From positions 14,829,040 to 14,893,039 of the forward strand of contig NC_064042.1 of assembly GCF_932526225.1 (NCBI RefSeq): DNA of 64,000 bases. The letters run 5' to 3'. The translations under genes were made by a program, and so were the position numbers. This document shows positions 25,947-36,200 of this stretch, in pieces. Numbering within the stretch: position 1 is the stretch's first letter; every line of letters starts with the position of its first letter. This DNA is from Nematostella vectensis. Lineage: Eukaryota > Cnidaria > Anthozoa > Actiniaria > Edwardsiidae. The notes under the pieces are model-generated. The model was not told where the DNA came from. It ran no database searches and was given only the letters and a program-made list of their open reading frames with translations.

Positions 25947-26873
25947 TCATACCACACCAGGCGTACCCAGGACTGTGGCCACTTCTCTCGCTTTCCTACT
26001 GATGGTCAACTCGGAGACGCCCGTTCTTTCGGAGAATTTTTTAAGCGTAATATCGACCCCCTTTAGCCGTACCCAGTAATAGGTTAAAGCGACCGCAAAG
26101 GATTGTGGGCGAGCGCGATTCAACTCAGACGAGCGGTTCTTAGATCTGTAGTAGAGCTGGACCACCTCTCCCTTCTGTGTGGGGGACGCCGAGAATCTAT
26201 CCATCACATCGTGAATGTGATCCACGACGGTGGGAGACGTTCCGTGTAGTAAGTAATCTTTAGGCATGTTAACACTAAAGATTTTTAGACCCTTAAGACA
26301 ACTCTTCCTGCTCAATCCAAAAGTCTCCATTAAGGTTTTCGGTGTCTGACACTTACCGGACATCTTGTAGGCGTAGTAAATACACGCAAAGACGATCGCC
26401 TTCCGTGGGTCGCCGCGAAAAATCTGGCCTTTCGTCACCTGAGTGTATATCTCGTTAGCTTTGGCTACAATTACCCCACTAAAACCCATGTTCTCCACAT
26501 CCTTGTCAATGTTTCTATCCTCAGACCTACGTACCTGGACCCGACTTGGATTCGAAGACCGTTTGCCGTCGGAATGTCCGTAAAAACCCCATTCTCTTTC
26601 GTGCGCGATCACGCGCTGCATCTGTTCCCCGCACTCTAAGCAACTAGTGACCCCGTCTTCTGTGACCAGGTCGTCATGATTGCAAAGGGTGTTACTACTA
26701 TCCTCGTCTCCCAAGGAGGCTCTACTAGTCTCGTATTTGGTGAGGGCTCGGTCAAACAGTGCAAACTCCGGCATGAGGGTGGGGACGTTAATCCTGGGTA
26801 CCGGCCCGTCGGGGATATTATATGGTGGTGGTGACCGGTCTTCGGCCGTACGTTCAACCGTTTGTTCCCCCAT
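25947..26873 (-). CDS. TFIIB-like transcription initiation factor
   Basis: 308 residues. An N-terminal zinc ribbon has C64, H66, C78, C81 (LCNHDDLV, SCLECG), followed by EREWGFY, matching the ribbon/reader region where TFIIB has EWR-F. Two cyclin-like repeats follow: about 127-200 (IYTQVTKGQIFRGDPRKAIV, ACIYYAYKMSGKCQTPKTL) and about 218-303 (RARPQSFAVALTYYWVRLKG, FSERTGVSELTISRKAREVA). The order and motifs are those of TFIIB, which bridges TATA-bound TBP, DNA and RNA polymerase. N-terminal residues 22-35 (DGPVPRINVPTLMP) repeat a PolB linker motif. No RNA polymerase subunit is encoded, so it must work with host polymerase. Confidence 0.9.
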   Translation of the reverse strand: MGEQTVERTAEDRSPPPYNIPDGPVPRINVPTLMPEFALFDRALTKYETSRASLGDEDSSNTLCNHDDLVTEDGVTSCLECGEQMQRVIAHEREWGFYGHSDGKRSSNPSRVQVRRSEDRNIDKDVENMGFSGVIVAKANEIYTQVTKGQIFRGDPRKAIVFACIYYAYKMSGKCQTPKTLMETFGLSRKSCLKGLKIFSVNMPKDYLLHGTSPTVVDHIHDVMDRFSASPTQKGEVVQLYYRSKNRSSELNRARPQSFAVALTYYWVRLKGVDITLKKFSERTGVSELTISRKAREVATVLGTPGVV

Positions 26874-26887
26874 TTTATTGAACTGTT

Positions 26888-26930
26888 CACGTCTTTAAGC
26901 CACTTTTCAAAGGCTTTTTAGATGTGAAGT
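26888..26930 (-). promoter_or_regulatory. Class A viral promoter motif before the TFIIB-like gene
   Basis: On the minus strand: TTGAAAAGTGGCTTAAAGAC, preceded by CTTCACATCTAAAAAGC. The whole about 42-bp block matches the PolB upstream block almost base for base. Confidence 0.72.
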
Positions 26931-27044
26931 CAAGATGCTAGCCTCTCGAGCTGCCTCTAGGCGTGTTGTGTGTGGTCGCTAAGACTTCCGAAGGGGTCCG
27001 CGTGAGGGCGGTGCGGTCTAAAGTCTCCACACCTCATTCGTGGA

Positions 27045-27305
27045 CTAGTATCTTACCCATCTTTTTTCGCCATACCGTGGCATGGAGACTAACATTGCTA
27101 GAACACCAAGGACAATTGTCGCCGCTCCGGCCACAAACCCAACGGGGTCGAAGCTTCCGTATTCTGAGTCTTCATAGTAATCAGCGTTACAACAGCAGTG
27201 TTCAGGCCCCGCATCCGCAGTGTTACTCACATTCACCTCCGGCACCGAACAACCGCCGGCGGTAGCCGCACCATCTCTAATCTTAACCTCCGTCTTTAAT
27301 GTCAT
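27045..27305 (-). CDS. Small single-pass membrane protein (86 aa)
   Basis: Start set at ATG 27305, because the open frame upstream runs back into the terminal repeat. N-terminal 45 residues are polar, with a CCC cluster (EHCCCNADYY); one membrane helix follows (PVGFVAGAATIVLGVLAMLV), then a short basic tail (RYGEKRWVRY). Likely topology: N-terminus outside, Cys-rich ectodomain. First gene at the right end; function unknown. Confidence 0.65.
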   Translation of the reverse strand: MTLKTEVKIRDGAATAGGCSVPEVNVSNTADAGPEHCCCNADYYEDSEYGSFDPVGFVAGAATIVLGVLAMLVSMPRYGEKRWVRY

Positions 27306-27321
27306 TTTATCTAGGACCCCA

Positions 27322-27340
27322 TACGTCTTTAGACCAGAAT
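27322..27340 (-). promoter_or_regulatory. Viral promoter motif, variant, before the 86-aa gene
   Basis: On the minus strand: TATTCTGGTCTAAAGACGTA. TCTAAAGACGT matches the class A tail with C in place of T. Confidence 0.55.
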
Positions 27341-27348
27341 AGCCTCCC

Positions 27349-27718
27349 CGAGCTCCCCCTAGGTGCGACACGTGACAAAATGATCGACAGGTTTTTGACA
27401 AAATGATCGACAGGTGGGCGTGGCTATCACGTGACAAAGTGATTGACAGGTTTTTGACAAAATGATTGACAGGTGGGCGTGGTCGTCACGTGACAAAATG
27501 ATTGACAGGTTTTTGACAAAATGATCGACAGGTGGGCGTGGTCGTCACGTGACAAAGTGATTGACAGGTGGGCTTGGTCGTGCAAGAGATCTCTGGCAAA
27601 CTCGCGCATGCGCAGGTCGCGAGGCTTGGCGGAGGTGTGCGGAGACTTTTGCGCCACTTTTGGAATGAAATTTGGGGAGATCAAAAAGTTGCGCCAGCTG
27701 CGCCAAAATCCTACTACT
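27349..27718 (-). repeat. Right terminal inverted repeat (370 bp)
   Basis: Reverse complement of the left terminus, with 7 instead of 11 copies of the CCTGTCAATCAYTTTGT unit, which accounts for the 106-bp length difference. It contains the same CACGTG palindromes. Confidence 0.92.
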
Positions 27719-27723
27719 GCAGG
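27719..27723 (+). repeat. Target-site duplication GCAGG, right
   Basis: Same pentamer as 11261-11265, directly abutting the CCTACTACT right terminus. Together they fix both ends of the element to the base. Confidence 0.75.
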
Positions 27724-28717
27724 TCACCACCAGCCCCTCCCCCTCCAGCAAAAAGCTTGACCTGCGCTCTGCAAGGGCGGTAGGAACAGAGTTTGTTAGG
27801 CTAAATTCTGATAATAATCCACAAATTTCCCTCTTATTTGGCTAAAATATGCCTTTTTTACGACGCGCAAAGAATCTAGCCTAACCAACTCTGCCCCCCC
27901 CAACCAGTTGTTGATGATTCTTTAAAAGAGCCCTTGTCGACCACGCATTTTTATTGATTTTATGTTAACGGTACCCGATCCTTGCTTCGTAGCACCTTAT
28001 AACGTTAAAAGAACGGATCTCGAAAAGAAAGACACGATTTCCATCCTAAGATATCAATAAATGCAATATTTTAAATATGAGCTCTCTTTTACGAACTGAG
28101 TTTGCACTGTAACACATAATGAAATCTGCGGACGATCACAAATACAAAACTACAGGTTTAAATTGCGCATGCGCGGCTCCACGCCACGTAATACTGGAAT
28201 TATTTGGGTTCTTGAGTTTTCTAGCCTTCAGAGGGGAATACCTTATTTTGAGGCCTGCTACAATCCTGTGGGGCTGCATATGATCCGTTAAAAAATCTTT
28301 TGCTGCAATAACTAATGGTTCGAGCTACTATTTTCATAGAACATCTTTGATAAGACTTAAACTTATTTTTTTCCAGTGGATCTTTATGTTTTATGCTTTA
28401 TGGGGAAAGGAACACAAAACATCATGACAACATTTTCTTGTTTTTTAATAGATTTTTTAACATCTCTTAAAATTTGAAAAAATTTCCTAACTAAATATGT
28501 CAAGCGAAATTTTCGGCTATGTTTCTAAACAAAAATTTGAAATAATATGATTATATAAGATAATTATAATGGAAACAATTGGAACCTTTTAAATATGTGA
28601 AGCAAAAATATTTCCAGGGTAAAATGATAAAAAAAATATACAAACAACAAGAGATACGAAAACTTCAAAACCTCATCCTGAGGGCTTAACGCAACGAGTT
28701 TATGTGTGTTAAGATTT
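27724..28717. other. Host 3' flank between element and ZP gene 2
   Basis: AT-rich DNA downstream of the D8C-CUB-ZP gene. It includes the probable 3' UTR of that gene near its left of 28718. No other gene or repeat family recognised. Confidence 0.45.
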
Positions 28718-31700
28718 TTAGTAATCGGTTCCCTCTTTAACTATCAGAACATCCGCGCTACTCTGGTCGTGTTTCGGCTTGAATACGACGTAGATTATGC
28801 TGACAACAAGAACTAACGCCACGAAGCCAAGTGAACCTGCAACGATTTCCACGATGTACGTTCGACTGTCTTCTCTGGCTCCACGATCTGAAATAAATAA
28901 ATCGTTTGAATTCTCATTTGGCCGTTTTACTCGTAGCCAGGTGGTGCTCTTTAATCTTTAAATATTATGATTGCCAATAGAGCGAGCTAATCCAGCTGGA
29001 GGTTCCCGAGCCCCCAGCCCCACCCCCCACAGAAAAATTGGTCTACTTAAAATAAAATAAAAATATTGTTATAACACCTGCTTCATCCAACCCCTCCCCT
29101 CCCCCCCCCCCCCCCCCCCCCCGTATGGGGAAAATCCTATTGGTAGTAAAACTCACTGCTCACATTACAACAGAAACCTACATTATTTTATTTGTATTTT
29201 TCCGTTTACCGATTAATAAATCTATGTTTTCGTTTATTTTTCTATTGATACAATACCTCATATACCGTCCCAAATACAATCTCCTCCTTCTCCTCCGCCT
29301 TCAAACCAGCCTTTTTGTTTTGAGAATGGCGGCTTTTACTTACGAACTGTCTCTTTTTGGCAAATGCTAAGATGACTAGCGCAAAGCCAAGGCTATAAAT
29401 TTCTTTATGACTCCCTCATTATTAAACAGATCCTTCTTCTTTTGTACAGTATGGATTTAATGCTGTACAGTTAGTCAAAACAGCGACTGAAGTCAGCCTT
29501 TCGTACCTTTACTCCAACGATTCAACACATATCAACACTACGACTGTGTTTGTTTCCGCCAGAACACGGAGAACAAGCGCATGCCATACGAGCCCTTGGG
29601 GTACATGTCACCCTACACCACTCTCAAAACTAAAACTCACCGATTCGACTATTTTCAATTTTATTGTCCCCATTTTTTATCCATCTAATCGGCCCGACCG
29701 TGAGTTGCTGAGTGGTCTGGTACTCAATCCCAGTCTCCCTCCGCCGTCGCCGTTGATATGGGCACCCCTTGGTACAGCGTGATTTCTTGTCAGACCGCTG
29801 ACACACAAGCACTTCGCAGTGCAAGTAAACTTCATCCGTGCGGAAGGTTTCGAAGTAGAACGCTTTTAGGTTGAACCGCTGTACAGGGGAGAGCTTGTAT
29901 TTGTGATCCAGGGTTTCATCGCGGGCACATCTGTGGGAGCAATAATCGATGTTTTAGATATCGACAGTTTAGCATTTCACCTCACTCCATTTCTTTGTTT
30001 TTCTGTACAGAATGATAATCTCCTCAATATTATTATCATATTTGTTTTTTGCGGTCGTTTTGGGCAAGTGTTGCATCCCCGTCTTTTGGGATTATACCCA
30101 CGATTATGGAAGTTTCTAGAAGAATCTAGATCAGGGCTGAGTTAAACAACATTCACAGCCTAAAACAATGAAATTACCCGCAATAGTGCACTGACCCCTA
30201 TCGTTCATTGGAAAGCCTTTGTAGCCTCAAAGTGAGGGATTTTAGCTGGTTCGCAAGAAAAATAATATCAATCAACCTATCAGATCAACATATTTCAATC
30301 GTAGTGTGAACGCAGTGTTTGATCTAACTTCAATTACAAAACCCGTTTGTCAGTGCATTAGGGCCCTGAAAGTAGTTTTTCCACAGGAATCCCACAACTA
30401 CGATGAAATCGACACTGATATGCCTGCTCCATTTGATTCGGAGGTTTTGAAAGATCATACAATCCGCCTCTCCTCGCCACCCATTTCAACTCAAACGTCT
30501 TCTAAGAACAATAATTTCTGCAAGTTATCCAGGCTGGAAAAAGAACGTGCCCCCCCCCCCCCCCCTAAAAACATCCCCTCGCTACCCATTTCAACTCACC
30601 CTTCTTCTAAAAACGTGTATCTTTGCTTATCATCCGGGTCTTTGGAGGGCGTGGCATAGCAAGTGTCGGCGAAAAGCACCAGGTCAGTGTCGTTAGAGGT
30701 GACTGCGACCTCGAGGTACACTGGGTAATTTGACCGGATGTAGACTGGGTATTTGTTGTAAGCCGACTCGTACCTTTCGCTCTTGTACATCGCCATACTG
30801 TAACTGAAGTTACCAAACCCAAAAGCTTGGGAGAAAGGATTACAGTTAGTGTTGAATCGACGACTGCTACATTTATTACTTTAAAGCAGCGGATCCAAAC
30901 GTCTGGTACATGTCTCTTCAAAAGGTTTCGTATTGAATAGTGATGAGTTGATTTAGTAACATCATCACCTCGTAGATCACCCCATCCCTTTCCTGGTTTA
31001 TGATCTAATAAATCCCTTACCCTTATCCATCCTTTACCCTGATACATCCCTTACCCTTATCCACCCCTTACTCTTATCCATCCCTCACCTTTATCCATCC
31101 CTTACCCTTATCCATCCCTCACCCTTATCCATCCCTCACCCTTTTAATCCCTCACCCTTATTCATCCCTTACCCTTATTCATCCCTTACCCTTATCCATC
31201 CCTTACCCTTATCCATCCCTTACCCTGATCCATCCCTTACCCTTTTTCATCCCTCACCCTTTTCCATCCCTCACCCTTATCCATCCCTCACCCTTATCCA
31301 TCCCTCACCCTTATCCATCCCTCACCCTTATCCATCCCTTACCCTAATCCATCCCTTGCCCTTTTCAATCCCTTACCCTTATCCATCCCTTACCCTTATC
31401 CATCCCTTACCCTTATCTATCCCTTACCCTTATCCATCCCTTACCTTTTTCAATCCCTTACCCTTATCCATCCCTCACCCTTATCAATCCCTTACCCTTA
31501 TCCATCCCTTACCCTTATCCATCCCTTACCTTTATCCATCCCTTACCCTGATCCATCCCTTACCCTCATCCATCCCTCACCCTTATCCATCCCTTACTCT
31601 TATCCATCCCTTACCCTTATTCATCCCTTACCCTTATCCATCCCTTGCCCTTTTCAATCCCTTACCCTTATCCATCCCTCACCCTTATCCATCCCTCACC

Positions 31701-33187
31701 CTTATCCATCCCTTACCCTTATCCATCCCTTACCCTGATCCATCCCTTACCCTTATCCATCCCTCACCCTTATTCATTCCTTACCCTTATCCATTCCTTA
31801 CCCTTATCCACCCCATACCCTTATCCATCCCTTACCCTGTTTCGTGGACACGAAAGTAAAGGAAGGCGAGAAGTGGACGACAGTCAGCACCATGCGTCGA
31901 TGATACTTGCAGCTGAAAGCGAAGTAAGCCTGATGGTCCCTGGTGATCACTTTGTTCTTGTCTTCCTTCTCTTTAGGCACGACCTTGTTCATGATGATGT
32001 TATTATGGTATATTATATACGTTCCGTCACTGCTATAGTTGTGTTTCGTTCCACATCCGTCTAATGTCGTGCGCATGCGTATTTGGACAGCGTTGGTGGA
32101 GTAAGCCGTGCATTTGTCTTCGTTCAGATGCGCTTTGCTGTACTCGAGCCCGGGGAACCGATCCACGTCAAGGATGACTTCCATTTGGTTTTGGTCGCAG
32201 CTAACGTGGAACAGATTTTGTGTGTCTGTGGGTTTACATGAGGTATCAAAGTAAAGGAATGCATGGTTATTTTTTTAGTATTTTTACGAAATGGAATTCT
32301 AATCGGAACGAGAGATCGCAAAATACTGAAAATTACAACAATTATGCATTTTGACAAAACAAATAAAAGTTCTTAAGAGCAAAAAGATTTTTAGACAGGA
32401 AGAAACTTTTAATTAAAGCTTTTTATTGTTTGATAATGTTGGCAAAATAAATTAGTTTTAATGTTGGGAAATTAAAGTAGTTCCAGTGGTACTAGTTCTA
32501 TTGACAGCAGGGCTCTTTCAAACGGCTGTATGAACATGGCTATTTGCTCTATCAAACGGCTGTATGAACATGGCTATTTGCTCTTTCAAACGGCTGTATG
32601 AACATGGCTATTTGCAATACTTCAGTTGTTCAGATTTTGATACTGTATGTGGTATAAAATAGAGTTTTTGTAAGATCAGTTTCTAGACAAATCATTACGA
32701 ACCTGTAGGCATCTCTGTTGTTGGAGCAAAAGTTGATGGTACGTTATCTGGTTCTTAAAAAAAAAAGAAGAAAGTTTATAACATCAATAGATCTAAAACT
32801 GAGATAAAGCCAATGCTTACCATATTTCACTCGGCCAAATCTATCGACGCCGACATCCATATTGTCTTTTAGTTTACATGACTCAGCTTTACCTCCGGGA
32901 CAATCAGCATCGTCTGGGCAAATATCAGAGGTTTTGTTAGTACAATATCACAGTGATGATTCGCTTAAGTAAGCTATAGTGATCAATTATGATGGTGATG
33001 ATGACGATAATGATGATGACGACAATGATGATGATGATAATGATGATGATGAAGAAAACGATGATTATTATAATGGCGATGATAATTATGATAATAATAA
33101 TGATAATGATGATTGATGATGATGAAGAAAACGATTATTATTATGATGGCAATGATGATTATAATAATAATAATAATATAATAATAA

Positions 33188-33218
<31 letters not shown>

Positions 33219-33227
33219 AACAACAAC

Positions 33228-33286
<59 letters not shown>

Positions 33287-36200
33287 TTGATGATGATAAT
33301 GATGATGATGATGTCGGTGATGAGGCTTGGTGATAATAGGTTTTAATAGTTGGTGTTGATGATAAAAATAACGATGATAACGATGATAATGATAATCATA
33401 TAATAATAAAGGGAGTCATAACGACCACATATTGTTCAGTATAGTGATATTTTTTTATAATTAAAACACCGTTAATGAATCTTACTTACCCAAGGCTCTA
33501 TACTCGAGTAGAAATCCAGAGTAAAAGTCTTCCTTCAGTGACATGAACTGCACATAGCCGTTATTATCCCCAGAGATCTCAACAGGTAGGACATCACACC
33601 CGCAATGCATGACGGACCCACTTCGGCCTGTCAAGCTTAGACGAACCCAACCCTACAGGGGAAAAGAATGAATAGTTTATAAGCTTATAGCAAATAAATG
33701 CAATACCGGCCCTTACAGTGAACAATATGCCATACAGAATGAATAGCTTATAAGCTTTTAGTATAAATCCACTTCATTCTATCACGAATCTCGCAATCTG
33801 ATTGGCTCCCATGCTCACTATCTACTGAGCCATAGATAGTGAGTAGCGAAAACCCGGCGTTTTCGCGACAAAAGCGATAATTTATAACTAAGATTTATTA
33901 AAATCGTCATTTATTTGAAGGTAGTATGTGAGTTGATTTCTACTAAAACAATTAGACTACTCGTTCTTGTTTTCTCTGAGTCAAGACTATTTTATTGACT
34001 CATAGAAAACTCATATCTTATCTTATCATCGCTTATCTTTACCTTTTCGCAGAACATTGCTTCCCTCTCGTGCAAACCCATCCAGTGGAACTTGAAGAAA
34101 ACTTTCTTTCCTTCGGGAACTTTTACGCTCCATAGGCACCTTTTCATGCCAGGGACAGGGTTAGGGAAGCCAATGTGACCGATGTACCCAAAGGTACCTC
34201 TCATAATAGTGTCCCTCGTACATGGACCTACAAAAACAGGACCTTTCGCGCTTATGTCACGCAACACACTTGGTACACTCATAGCCTTACGGTATTTCTA
34301 CAGACTGGCGGAAGGGTTTTACTCATGGCGGGCTATGGTTTACAGAGCGACGCGCGCTACCGTGGACACCTTGACAAACTAGAAAATCAGCCAAAAATGA
34401 TGCAAGAAATGTACTATTTGCTTGTAAAACTCCTCCCTGCCAATCAGGCTTGCCAAAGGATGCTTCGGTGAAAATAACGACGGTAATAACCTTAGCTATA
34501 CAAAGCTCGTGCCAATAGCAACTGTGACCTTAACATACCAATTGGCGACTTGCACTAAGAAGTCACGTGAATTCAAGTGGCCTTTTCGCTAATTGAGTAT
34601 TGTCATGGTGACCAGGTCACGCGCTACCTATTTTTTGGTGTACTTGGACATGATTTCATTACCATCACGTCCGTGACCAAGACGTCACATGCAAACTCGC
34701 CACCACAATTGTTGAGTTAGCCATCGCTTGGCGGGTTAACCATTGGTGGCGGCGAGTTGACTGTAAATCGTTCCAGCGAGCCCTGATCGTACAAGAACTT
34801 ATTTCTTTCAGACACAAAAAACAAACAGTATTTTGTTGAAAAGGGTTAAAATCAATTCAATTTAAACGAATATGATCTATCATATTCATTCCAATGATAA
34901 TGTTATTGTTTTACAGACTCCTCTATTCTTATAAAGTTTCCATGACCTCGTTATTGAAAACTCACCAATATTCCCAGCATCCACGAGAATATCTACAAGA
35001 ACATATCAAGACAGCGTTATGATTGCATCTAGAAACTTATTAAATTTGAATAAGATACATTTATTTATATGCATAAATAAGGTGACTTTTAAGACTTTTG
35101 GCAAGGATTACAGCGCGACCAAGAAAACCGTGAGCACCTAAAATATGTATGGAATGTTTGTTCCGACCAATCACTCGCGAGATATTCAAACAGCCAACTA
35201 GAAACATGTCTCAACAATTCTCAGTATCTGAATTCTCGCGTCTGATTTGTCAGAAGACAATCAACATTCCACACATATTTTAGGTGTTCACGGTTTTACT
35301 GGTTACGCTGTAAAATAAGTTCACAGCGGTCCAAATCCCGCTAACGCGTTGAATAACATCGGTTTACATCATCGTTATGAAAAGTTTGCATAAAAGCTTA
35401 GACAACGAGAAAATAACGCTGAATACTTTGACATCACTGTGTTTTAATAAACGTATCAGAAAAGACGTAGAAGAAGCGTATTCCAAGGGGAGTCCGAGGG
35501 GTCCGGAAATAGTTTTTGCGTAGAAGGAAGTGACTTTGCAATACAATATCACCCAGCATCTCTACATTACATACCTCTTCGAACGGTTTTATAGGTGAGT
35601 TTAAACCCCGAGGCACTGTCTTCGTCGTTAGAAATAAAACGGATAAGCATGGAGTTCCCGGATGAGAGGAGAGAGATGCTTCCTTTGGCGCAGTGAGAAT
35701 ATCTTGAGAGTTAAATAGAATCATTACGACAATTACTACGTTACCATAAATAAGAGCATCAATCAGTTAAATTAATGATAATAGAAAAACAAGTCATCAT
35801 AACTATGATCACAAAAAAGCATGATCGAATAAAAAAGTTTCAAATATCCAAAAAGTTTAATAAAGGAAGACATGAATCAAAATTAAGTCAATGTCGGTTT
35901 TCAATTGGCCTCACTTCGGCAAAGATCTACCATCGCCATCTCCACGTGTTTCCTGTTGGGAGGATCAGTTGTGGTGTCGATGACACCATCATTACAAAGC
36001 GCGTAGATATAGAAGAGTATAGGGGCACGCACTTCCCAAATCCCCCATTCTCACTATTGTTGTCATCACCTTCACATTCATCAACATTATCATAATTACC
36101 ACCAGCATCATCAACATTATCATAATTACCACCAGCATCATCAACATTATCATAATTACCACCAGCATCATCAACATTATCATAATTACCACCAGCATCA

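Larger units (their letters stand above)
11266..27718. mobile_element. Complete Polinton/adintovirus-like integrated viral element (16,453 bp)
   Basis: Bounded by terminal inverted repeats that begin AGTAGTAGGATTTTGG at both ends and flanked by the direct repeat GCAGG (11261-11265 and 27719-27723). Inside are about 16 intact genes: PolB, DDE integrase, candidate capsid protein, packaging ATPase, candidate jelly-roll minor capsid, membrane proteins, a TFIIB-like factor, ankyrin and zinc-repeat proteins. PolB, integrase, capsid and ATPase together define the Polinton/Maverick/adintovirus grade of eukaryotic DNA viruses. No adenovirus-type cysteine protease is recognisable. There are no frameshifts or internal stops in the main genes, and the outer about 187 bp of the two inverted repeats look identical by eye, so insertion is probably recent. 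It sits between two paralogous ZP genes. Confidence 0.93.

Noticed and set aside
27306..27437. N-terminal extension of the 86-aa membrane protein into the terminal repeat
   Set aside because: The extra residues translate the CCTGTCAATCA array and promoter motif; the ATG at 27305 is better placed.
31356..32064. Open frames of repeated SIPYPYPSLTL
   Set aside because: Translation of the 18-bp intronic minisatellite.
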